Part shown: positions 1-5,665 of the stretch, in pieces | Position numbering within the stretch: the stretch's first letter is position 1 | Layout of the letters: every line of letters begins with the position of its first letter | From: Woeseia sp. | GTDB lineage: Bacteria; Pseudomonadota; Gammaproteobacteria; Steroidobacterales; Woeseiaceae | Length of the DNA stretch: 5,770 nt | Direction: 5' to 3' | Assembly (NCBI GenBank): GCA_018701055.1 | Contig: JABIUH010000187.1 | Coordinates: forward strand, 1-5,770 | Translations under genes and position numbers: made by a program | The notes under the pieces: generated by a model | Told to the model about the DNA's origin: nothing | Seen by the model: the letters and a program-made list of their open reading frames with translations, nothing else | Database searches by the model: none

Positions 1-1
1 A

Positions 2-379
2 CGGGTATTACCTCTGCGAACTTTTGAGGAACGCGGCATTCGGTGGGCTGGAAGTTCTGATTATGATGTTTCGCCGTTCGCTCCTGCAATCGCGTTGTGG
101 GCAGCCTCTGCACGTCAGACGATGTTAGGAACACATGGCGACTCTCCGTGGGGCGGCGACGAATCAGTCGGCGTCCACGACACACTACGCGCGTACACAT
201 CGGTCGCAGCACGACAGGTTTTCCTCGAAGATAAGATTGGTTCAATTGAGGTTGGAAAGTTAGCCGATCTCGTGGTTTGGGACCGGGATCTACTCGCAAC
301 GCCAATCGACGAGCTAAGAGAAGCCGCGCCCACTTTGACCATCATGAATGGCGAAATTGTGTTCCAGGCAGACGATTAA
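2..379 (+). CDS. Amidohydrolase family 3 (YtcJ-like) protein, C-terminal part only
   Basis: This frame is open from the left edge, so the gene begins outside the window and only its last 125 codons are present. The fragment carries late hallmarks of the amidohydrolase-3 group of metal-dependent hydrolases. A GSSDYDVSP stretch (fragment residues 17-25) matches the family's G-S-D-x-P-V segment, whose Asp (here D20) is a catalytic and metal-site residue at the end of the barrel. A region like the family's helix with ALRAYT follows (LRAYTSVAA). Near the end comes the GSIEVGKLADLVVWDRDL signature of the C-terminal composite beta domain, then NGEIVFQ. The family hydrolyses C-N bonds of amides, cyclic amides or N-substituted compounds; the substrate cannot be read from this piece. 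It ends in TAA with no visible terminator after it. The family call is firm; the specific function is unknown. Confidence 0.82.
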   Translation, partial: RVLPLRTFEERGIRWAGSSDYDVSPFAPAIALWAASARQTMLGTHGDSPWGGDESVGVHDTLRAYTSVAARQVFLEDKIGSIEVGKLADLVVWDRDLLATPIDELREAAPTLTIMNGEIVFQADD

Positions 380-631
380 GAAAATATTTAAGTGCAGATG
401 ATAACTCGGCACCTCGCTAATTCGCTCCGGGTTACACCCTACGACCATCACGTCCGATGGATATTGCGGGGAGTAGTCCCTATCGACCGCTACGCGTTTT
501 TTCGTTTGTGGTCGGTATTCAACGAAAGATCGTAATACATTCGATCGGCACCGCGCATAGTCCCCTTGTGGTCGTTTGCACCCGGAGCCCACGCTTGCCG
601 CAACAGACGCAAAACTATTCGGCTACATCGC

Positions 632-1153
632 ATGATAAAGCGGATGTCGATTTTGACTCTACTCGGTCTGATCGTTGGTGCCGTAGTCGGAATTCTCGCA
701 GTGGTGTTCGTTGACGCCGTTCTCGCGCTTAACGAGCTGTTCCTCCTCGCCAGATCGAGTCGTGAAGACGTATTCGATCAAACCTGGTTGGTCGCGATGA
801 CCATTGGAGTCCCAACCATTGGCGGTCTAATCGTCGGTTGGATGAGGACGATGATGCCCACCGATTATTTCCAGAGCCCGGCAGATGCCATTCGTGCGGC
901 GCAAAGCCTGGATACCAATATGCCCATCAAGATTGGGTTTCCATCAACACTTGCCGCATGTGTATCGCTGGGATCCGGCGCCTCAGTTGGCTCATACGGT
1001 CCATTGGCGCACATGGGCGCCTATCTGAGCGCATGGATAAATCGCTTGACCCGTGCCGATAGTTCGTTCGGCACAATCGGTATCGCTTGCGGGGTCGCCG
1101 CATACCTGGAGATCCTGGAGAACATTCGCAAGGAGGAACACGCGGCCGTGTGA
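632..1153 (+). pseudogene. ClC-type chloride channel/transporter, truncated by apparent internal deletion
   Basis: The 173-residue product begins like a ClC protein. It has hydrophobic helices at about residues 6-33 and 51-70, a SPADAIRAAQ segment at 82-91, and GSGASVGSYGPLAHMGA at 114-130. That last segment is the counterpart of the ClC filter motif G-(K/R)-E-G-P; here the gating Glu position is Tyr, as I recall for one bacterial subfamily. The next helix starts correctly (IGIACGVAA, 149-157), but the expected continuation with a phenylalanine-asparagine-alanine-proline motif is absent. Instead the frame runs 16 more residues (YLEILENIRKEEHAAV) to TGA at 1151. Intact ClC proteins are usually 400-600 residues, so most pore helices are missing and the product should not conduct. 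The tail resembles the C-terminal end of CBS domains in ClC proteins, which suggests an in-frame deletion (inference). The ATG at 632 lacks a clear Shine-Dalgarno sequence; ATG 644 is an alternative. A misassembly is the other explanation. Confidence 0.68.
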
Positions 1154-1200
1154 GCATAGCGAAATTCAACGATCACATCGCCTGATTTCAAAAACTACGA

Positions 1201-1213
1201 ATTGTCTGACAAT
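1201..1213. promoter_or_regulatory. Perfect 13-base palindrome, candidate operator upstream of the kinase gene
   Basis: The sequence ATTGTC-T-GACAAT is a perfect inverted repeat with a one-base centre at 1207. It lies in the intergenic gap between the ClC remnant and the hybrid kinase gene. Its centre falls about 44 bases upstream of the start site predicted from the TATAAT at 1239-1244, close to where activators that overlap a weak -35 region bind. I do not recognise it as a site for a named regulator. The role is inferred from symmetry and position only. Confidence 0.35.
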
Positions 1214-1238
1214 GGTCCAACCTACTGTGTGTTGCCGC

Positions 1239-1244
1239 TATAAT
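1239..1244 (+). promoter_or_regulatory. Probable -10 box of the hybrid kinase promoter
   Basis: A consensus TATAAT lies in the 104-base gap before the kinase gene. The hexamers 16-18 bases upstream (around 1215-1221) do not resemble TTGACA, so the promoter would be weak without an activator. Transcription would start near 1250. That leaves a leader of only about 7 bases before the GTG at 1258 and about 28 bases before the GTG at 1279. This is a single-motif call without a matching -35 box. Confidence 0.45.
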
Positions 1245-1257
1245 CGGCCCCTATTAA

Positions 1258-2850
1258 GTGAACATTCGGTGCTGTCACGTGATCACAAAGAAAGAATCAT
1301 CCTCGCAGGGTGATACGAAACCATTATCAAAGGAGTTTTTTAGGTCACTCCTGGAGTCCGCGCCGGACGCAATGGTAATCGTCGACCAAGCGGGCGAAAT
1401 TGTTCTCATCAATCGACAAACTGAGAAAATGTTCGGTTTCAATCGCGCAGAGTTGATAGGGCGGAACATTGAAGCCCTGCTGCCGAAACGAATTCGAGAG
1501 CCGCATGTAGATCTCCGCACCAACTACACGAAGAACCCAAAGCCCCGTCCGATGGGTGTCGAAATGGAGCTTAATGGCCGCCGCCAAAACGGCGACGAGT
1601 TTCCCGTTGAAATTAGCTTGTCTCCAGTATTCGCAGACGATTCCGCATTCATAGCGAGTGTCATTCGCGATGTGTCAGCTAGGAAAGAGATGGAGGTGGA
1701 GCTAATAAAAGCACGTCAGGAAGCGGAGCGCGCAAATAGCGCAAACAGCGCGTTTCTTGCGGCAGCAAGTCACGATCTCCGACAACCGGTCCAGGCGCTA
1801 AATTTATTAAATGGAGCATTGCGCCGTACCGTAAAAGAATCGAAAGCGTTAGAGATGCTTGAAAGCCAGAATCAGTCGCTTGTTGCGATGACCAACCTTT
1901 TGAACTCCCTGTTGGACATCAGTCGACTGGACGCGGGCGCGATGACCGCGGAATTCGAGCAATTCCCCATTAATCAGTTGATCGATCAGTTGGAGTCGGA
2001 GTTTTCCCGTCAGGCTGGTCAGAAGGGTTTATCGTTCGCTGCAAGGCGCTGTGACGCGGTTGTTCACTCTGACCCAAACTTGCTGACGGAAATCATGCAA
2101 AACTTTGTCTCTAACAGCATCCGCTATACAAAGAACGGAGAGATTCAACTGCAATGCACGCAGACAGATAGCCATTGTCGAATAGAAGTCCGAGATACTG
2201 GAATTGGAATTGAACCGGACAAACTCGAGAAAATCTTTGAGGCATTTTATCAATGCAAACAACCGGGTTCAAACAATGAAGGTTTTGGGCTAGGACTAGC
2301 AATTGTCAGTCGTCTCGCTGATTTGCTCGACCACAAAATTAATGTTGAATCCACTCTCGGCGAAGGTTCGTGTTTCTGCATATCAATACCGATTGTCGAC
2401 ACAAAACCGTCTACTGTGGACAAGTATTCCGGCGCTCAAAACAATATTAGTAAGGCCTCTGCCAGTGGCACCATCATACTAATCGAAGATGATTACCAGG
2501 TTGCCGAGGCGCTCAAGTTACTCCTTGGCACGGAAGGTTATGACGTCGTCTCAGCGACAACCAGAAATGAAGCGGTTCAGGTATCGTCACAGATGCGTCG
2601 TCCACCCGACCTGATAATTTCCGACTACCATCTCGGTGACTCATCAAACGGCGTTGAGACTATAGACGCGTTGCGAAGTCATTTTGACGCAGACATACCC
2701 GCGCTGATCATCACTGGCGACACGTCACAAGTCGTCGATCACGCGAGAAGAATTGAAAACAGCGTCTTATTGAATAAGCCCGTTGACCCGGATCACATAC
2801 TTGATCTTGTCGAAAAGGCGATTACCAATCGACAAATTGAAGACAACTGA
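1258..2850 (+). CDS. Hybrid sensor histidine kinase: PAS-HisKA-HATPase-REC, soluble
   Basis: A 530-residue cytoplasmic kinase with no membrane segment. Its order is a PAS domain (about 27-145), a HisKA dimerisation domain with the H box SHDLRQPVQ (phosphoacceptor H172), and a HATPase domain. The HATPase has an N box (N282, N286), a G1 box DTGIGI (312-317) and a G2 box GFGLGLAIV (342-350). A C-terminal receiver (about 404-523) has acidic pocket D411/D412, phosphoacceptor D456, T486 and K507. The PAS resembles the FixL type, but see the haem finding. The receiver has no output domain, so it may take phosphate from H172 and either relay it or act as a sink. The start is uncertain: GTG 1258 is the first possible one because an in-frame stop precedes it, and it has no ribosome binding site. 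GTG 1279, preceded by GGTG seven bases upstream, may be the real start (523 residues). The FixJ-like regulator at 3981-4628 is the nearest candidate partner (inference). Confidence 0.93.
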   Translation: MNIRCCHVITKKESSSQGDTKPLSKEFFRSLLESAPDAMVIVDQAGEIVLINRQTEKMFGFNRAELIGRNIEALLPKRIREPHVDLRTNYTKNPKPRPMGVEMELNGRRQNGDEFPVEISLSPVFADDSAFIASVIRDVSARKEMEVELIKARQEAERANSANSAFLAAASHDLRQPVQALNLLNGALRRTVKESKALEMLESQNQSLVAMTNLLNSLLDISRLDAGAMTAEFEQFPINQLIDQLESEFSRQAGQKGLSFAARRCDAVVHSDPNLLTEIMQNFVSNSIRYTKNGEIQLQCTQTDSHCRIEVRDTGIGIEPDKLEKIFEAFYQCKQPGSNNEGFGLGLAIVSRLADLLDHKINVESTLGEGSCFCISIPIVDTKPSTVDKYSGAQNNISKASASGTIILIEDDYQVAEALKLLLGTEGYDVVSATTRNEAVQVSSQMRRPPDLIISDYHLGDSSNGVETIDALRSHFDADIPALIITGDTSQVVDHARRIENSVLLNKPVDPDHILDLVEKAITNRQIEDN

Positions 2851-2858
2851 AGCGCTAC

Positions 2859-3839
2859 CTATGCGCATTGAACGTCTTTCCGGGAATTGCTGGCATTTGA
2901 TTCGACCGGTGTTGTAAAAGGATTCGGTTTAACGATAAGCAAATCGCACGGCAAATGAGGCAGCGTCCGTTCCGCGGTAGCACCAATAAACAGCCTTTTG
3001 AGCTTGTTGCGCGAGACGGCACCCATCACGACGACCGCAGCCTCCAGCTCGCCGGCCAACTTTGGCAACTCTTCATGCGTCAGACCAGAGATAAGATGAG
3101 CTCGATCCTCGGGAATACCGTGAAACTCCACGATCTCAGCAAATCTTTTCGAATGTTGCTGACGCACCTGCTCGTCTATTTCATCTATTGGCAGTGATAC
3201 CGGTATGTAAACGTTTGCTGTCGCCGTCGATACCGCGACTCGCGAGTCATACGCGTGAAATGCATGCACTGCTCCGCCTAAATCAACTGCTAACGAGTTA
3301 CTGATGGCGAGAATCTGATCGTCAAGCGCCGCGGGCTTGTCGTGTTCGTTCAACGGATCAATGGATGCAATTACTTGCGGCTCATTCCAAATATCCTTTG
3401 GACTGACCAACCACAATGGCACTGGACAGGTTCGAATCAAGTTCCAGTCAGTGTTAGTAAACAAGATCCGGGAAAGCGCTGAATGGTGGTGCGTGTCTTT
3501 AAATACAACGTCGACCTTGTGGTCGATTGATTTCCGCACGATCCCCTCAAATAAAGGGTGATCCCAAACGGCGTCCGTCGCTACTGTAATACCCTCATCT
3601 CGTATCGGACCCGCCAATTCTTCGAGCGTACCTTTGAATGCGATCAGCATTCTGCTACGCGCCTGCTCCAACGTTTTCGAATCCAGGTATAGGTCGCCAC
3701 TCAAATACTCGTCGTAGCAACAAATCAGCAAAACAAGTGCTGCACCCGATCGCCTTGCCAGCCAGGTTGCTCGAATCAACCCGGGCTGCGGTTTTTGAGT
3801 CGGATCAACTACGCAGAGAATTTTGGAAAATGACGTCAT
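2859..3839 (-). CDS. uspE: Tandem universal stress protein, UspE-like
   Basis: A 326-residue soluble protein made of two Usp domains, about residues 1-147 and 153-305. This is close to the ~316 residues of E. coli UspE. Domain 1 opens with KILCVVDPTQ and ends with DWNLIRTCPVPLWLVSP. Domain 2 ends with GAVSRNKLKRLFIGATAERT, then HLPCDLLIVKP and a UspE-like FTTPVES tail. The classical ATP-binding pattern of UspA relatives (G-2x-G-9x-G-S/T) is not kept in domain 2: G273 is present, but the second Gly is a Ser or Arg and the last pair reads GAT. Ligand binding therefore cannot be assumed. UspE-type proteins act in stress and growth-arrest physiology. The ATG at 3839 is supported by AGGTG (3848-3844) four bases upstream. 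The gene lies 141 bases downstream of the response regulator on the same strand and converges on the kinase gene with 8 bases between stops. The family call is strong; orthology to uspE is moderate. Confidence 0.87.
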   Translation of the reverse strand: MTSFSKILCVVDPTQKPQPGLIRATWLARRSGAALVLLICCYDEYLSGDLYLDSKTLEQARSRMLIAFKGTLEELAGPIRDEGITVATDAVWDHPLFEGIVRKSIDHKVDVVFKDTHHHSALSRILFTNTDWNLIRTCPVPLWLVSPKDIWNEPQVIASIDPLNEHDKPAALDDQILAISNSLAVDLGGAVHAFHAYDSRVAVSTATANVYIPVSLPIDEIDEQVRQQHSKRFAEIVEFHGIPEDRAHLISGLTHEELPKLAGELEAAVVVMGAVSRNKLKRLFIGATAERTLPHLPCDLLIVKPNPFTTPVESNASNSRKDVQCA

Positions 3840-3980
3840 ACCACACCTGATTGCTGAACTTTATTTGGATGTTTCAATCACCGTACATAGAGGTGCACTA
3901 ATTGCCCATACGGTCAGTTGCTTATGGCGTAGCGGAAATTACGTACGTCCGTGGATCGAGCATCCAAAATGCATGCGGGT

Positions 3981-4628
3981 CTATGTCGCGTTGCTGTCGA
4001 GACCCGAAATTGTCAAATGTATTCGTACTAAATCGGCAAGAGAGGCAGCTTCGATTTTCTCCATCACTCGAGCTCTGTGTATCTCCACCGTTCTCTGACT
4101 AACACCGAGCTCGTAAGCGACAATCTTATTTGGTTTACCGGTAGCGACCAAATCAAAAACCTCTTGTTCTCGCTTGGTGAGTCTGCTGATTTTGTCGACA
4201 ATATCGTTGACTGATCTTCGACTTGAACGTCTTTCCGAATCCGTTTGCATCGCGTCTGATATTCGATCAAGCAATTCCTGATCACGAAACGGCTTCTGGA
4301 TGAAATCGATCGCGCCTTTTTGCATCGCCTCGACCGCCATCGGAACATCACCATGTCCGGTAATAAAAATGATCGGCATCGCGCTCTTGCCAGCGGCAAG
4401 CTTTTCCTGCAGCTCGAGCCCACTCATCCTGGGCATTCGAATATCGAGTACAAGGCAACCAGGGCTGGCGGTATCAACCGCAGCCAGAAACTCGTCTGCC
4501 GACCCGTAAACTTCACACTGATGTCCGACTGATTCCAACAACAGTCCCATGGCATGTCGAATCGCCGAATCGTCGTCGACAATAAAAACGGTTTGATTGT
4601 TGGCGTTTTTTTCGTTCACGTCTGTCAT
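3981..4628 (-). CDS. FixJ-family two-component response regulator (REC + LuxR-type HTH)
   Basis: A 215-residue cytoplasmic DNA-binding regulator. The receiver spans about residues 12-125, with acidic pocket D18-D20, phosphoacceptor D62 in LDIRMPRMSG, T90 in FITGHGDVPMAVEAM, and K112 in QKPF. A linker (about 126-145) leads to a LuxR/FixJ helix-turn-helix, about 147-205. That domain begins with LTKREQEVF and has the recognition-helix region VSQRTVEIHRARVMEK (176-191). The GHGDVPMAV stretch is typical of the FixJ/TtrR/TodT branch. The gene begins 7 bases after the ccoP stop. Its ribosome binding site TAAGGA (4638-4633, spacing 4) includes that stop codon, so it is co-transcribed and probably translationally coupled with the oxidase genes. 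Control of the oxidase operon or of other low-oxygen genes is a plausible role (inference). The PAS hybrid kinase at 1258-2850 is the candidate cognate sensor. I give no symbol because fixJ itself is a specific nitrogen-fixation gene. Confidence 0.92.
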   Translation of the reverse strand: MTDVNEKNANNQTVFIVDDDSAIRHAMGLLLESVGHQCEVYGSADEFLAAVDTASPGCLVLDIRMPRMSGLELQEKLAAGKSAMPIIFITGHGDVPMAVEAMQKGAIDFIQKPFRDQELLDRISDAMQTDSERRSSRRSVNDIVDKISRLTKREQEVFDLVATGKPNKIVAYELGVSQRTVEIHRARVMEKIEAASLADLVRIHLTISGLDSNAT

Positions 4629-4632
4629 TGAA

Positions 4633-4638
4633 TCCTTA
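4633..4638 (-). promoter_or_regulatory. Ribosome binding site of the response regulator, overlapping the ccoP stop
   Basis: TAAGGA is read on the minus strand, four bases before the ATG at 4628. Its first three bases are the TAA stop of ccoP, so a ribosome finishing ccoP sits on this site. It fixes the regulator start and indicates coupling to ccoP. Confidence 0.7.
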
Positions 4639-5529
4639 CTGTTCGTCTGGCTGCGTTAACCACGCAACCATGAGTTTAATTTGTACACTATCCAAACGAT
4701 TTTCGAAAGCTGGCATAAGTCCGTTTCTCCCATGTGAAATCGTTTCATTGAGGTCCGCATCGCTTCCGCCGTACAACCAAACGTCGTCGGTGAGATTCGG
4801 CCCGCCAACGGCCGCAATGCCGGTCCCTGTCGGTCCATGGCAGGCCATGCAAAATTGCATGTACTGCGTTCGGCCTGGCGCCTCCAGATCGACGGTTTCA
4901 CCATTCGACAGGGATGCCACGAATTGACCTACATTGTTGACACCATCCACCCCGAGGATTGCCTCCCAACCGACCATCGTCGCTGTTCTGCCTTTGCGAA
5001 TGGATTGCTCGATGCTGCTCGCGTCACCACCCCATTGCCAGTCGCTGTCCATCAAGCTCGGGAACATCGCAGCTTGCCCCTGACCGTCGGGCCCATGGCA
5101 AGCCGAACAGTTCTGGTCGAAAATTCGTCGCGCTGACGCCATTGCCACATCATCTTGCCGCAACTCCGCGAGCGACGCAGCAAGCAGTGATTGTCTTTCG
5201 TCGGCATATCGCTGCTCGTACGTCGCCATGCTGTCGTCGAGGCGACCACCTTGCGACCATTTCAGCACACCACTGAAACTGCCCAGGCCCGGATAAAGTA
5301 TGAGATAAATTACCGATATAATCATGGCGCTGAAGATCATCCAGAACCACCACATTGGCGCAGGGTTGTTGCCCTCGCTCAATGTTTCGTCCCAAACAGG
5401 AGACGGCGAATCGGCCCCGGTTCTCTTGGAGAAGAAAATACTGAAAACGAACCAGCCCAGACCCAAGAGGCTCACACTGGTTATGACCGCAATCCAACCA
5501 CTCCAGAATTCTGTTGGCATGTCAGGCAT
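4636..5529 (-). CDS. ccoP: cbb3-type cytochrome c oxidase subunit III, dihaem cytochrome CcoP/FixP
   Basis: A 297-residue, membrane-anchored dihaem cytochrome that passes electrons to the CcoO/CcoN core of the high-affinity cbb3 oxidase. It has an N-terminal FixP region with a first membrane helix (about 10-32), the conserved WDETLSEGNNPAPMWWF stretch (46-62), and a second helix continuing to about 80. Two periplasmic cytochrome c domains follow. Haem 1 is at C141-S-A-C144-H145 with likely axial Met185 in TATMVGW. Haem 2 is at C227-M-A-C230-H231 with likely axial Met272 in GLMPAF. The length is normal for the family. An in-frame ATG at 5541 would add four residues, but its GGAGG abuts the ATG with no spacer. 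The ATG at 5529 has GAGGA (5539-5535) five bases upstream and overlaps the ccoQ stop by 8 bases, so I prefer it; ATG 5520 is also possible. The response regulator follows directly. The usual accessory genes ccoG, ccoH, ccoI and ccoS are not between ccoP and the window's genes. Confidence 0.95.
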   Translation of the reverse strand: MPDMPTEFWSGWIAVITSVSLLGLGWFVFSIFFSKRTGADSPSPVWDETLSEGNNPAPMWWFWMIFSAMIISVIYLILYPGLGSFSGVLKWSQGGRLDDSMATYEQRYADERQSLLAASLAELRQDDVAMASARRIFDQNCSACHGPDGQGQAAMFPSLMDSDWQWGGDASSIEQSIRKGRTATMVGWEAILGVDGVNNVGQFVASLSNGETVDLEAPGRTQYMQFCMACHGPTGTGIAAVGGPNLTDDVWLYGGSDADLNETISHGRNGLMPAFENRLDSVQIKLMVAWLTQPDEQ

Positions 5530-5665
5530 CTCGATCCTCATCCTCCAACGGAATTATCGACGAGCGGTGCAATAATTCTTTCGACCCCCTCAGGGACACC
5601 CACACAACCAGGCAGATCATGAACGCCATCACCAGCATGTCGCCGGCAAAGATGAAAAAGGTCAT
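5522..5665 (-). CDS. ccoQ: cbb3-type cytochrome c oxidase subunit CcoQ/FixQ
   Basis: A small 47-residue single-span membrane protein. It starts MTFFIFAGDMLVMAFMICLV, has one hydrophobic helix at about residues 9-25, then a basic stretch (RGSKELLHR) and an acidic tail (IPLEDEDRDA). This is the family's usual design, where a short helix is followed by a charged tail with a Leu/Ile-Pro-x-x-(D/E) segment. CcoQ stabilises or regulates the cbb3 complex and is dispensable for catalysis. The ATG overlaps the ccoO stop as ATGA (5665-5662), and a good ribosome binding site GGGAG (5676-5672) lies six bases upstream. Its end overlaps the start of ccoP by 8 bases (20 if ccoP starts at 5541). Position between ccoO and ccoP makes the call firm despite the short length. 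A longer open frame on the same strand across this stretch has no protein-like features. Confidence 0.92.
   Translation of the reverse strand: MTFFIFAGDMLVMAFMICLVVWVSLRGSKELLHRSSIIPLEDEDRDA
5535..5539 (-). promoter_or_regulatory. Ribosome binding site that favours the ccoP start at 5529
   Basis: GAGGA lies five bases before the ATG at 5529 and inside the 3' end of ccoQ. The upstream alternative ATG (5541) has GGAGG (5546-5542) touching it, which is too close for normal initiation. Confidence 0.5.

Noticed and set aside
429..439. Small hairpin GGGT-TAC-ACCC downstream of the amidohydrolase, considered as its terminator or a REP-like element.
   Set aside because: Stem of four pairs, no following T run, and no second copy in the window.
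528..546. Inverted repeat GATCG...CGATC with a 9-base spacer.
   Set aside because: Five-base arms with a long spacer and no neighbouring promoter motif; not above background.
506..574. TTGTGGTCG occurs twice (506-514 and 566-574), 60 bases apart, in the gap before the ClC remnant.
   Set aside because: Only two copies of a 9-mer with no shared flanks, and the same 9-mer also occurs inside the stress-protein gene. Chance is sufficient.
1730..1747. Two tandem near-copies of GCGCAAA(T/C)A inside the kinase gene.
   Set aside because: They encode an Ala-Asn-Ser repeat at the normal helix just before the H box. The frame is kept and there is no sign of a functional DNA repeat.
2852..2866. GCGC...GCGC stem at the convergent gene ends, considered as a bidirectional terminator.
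   Set aside because: Only four base pairs, a mismatch just outside the stem, and no T tract on either side.
3865..3877. TTG-N7-CAA in the leader of the stress-protein gene, resembling an FNR/ANR box.
   Set aside because: The FNR consensus needs TTG-N8-CAA with inner AT pairs. The spacing here is one base short and the inner bases do not match. FNR control of this gene is plausible biologically but not shown by this site.
3840..3980. Possible promoter or terminator in the 141-base gap between the regulator and the stress-protein gene.
   Set aside because: TTGAAA-like and TATGTA-like hexamers exist but at the wrong spacing. A 5-base-pair hairpin (3952-3966) has no T tract on the minus strand. 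Nothing convincing apart from the AGGTG ribosome binding site.
4628..5276. Several plus-strand open frames opposite ccoP and ccoQ.
   Set aside because: They are antisense to clearly coding cytochrome domains, with no ribosome binding sites or domain motifs.
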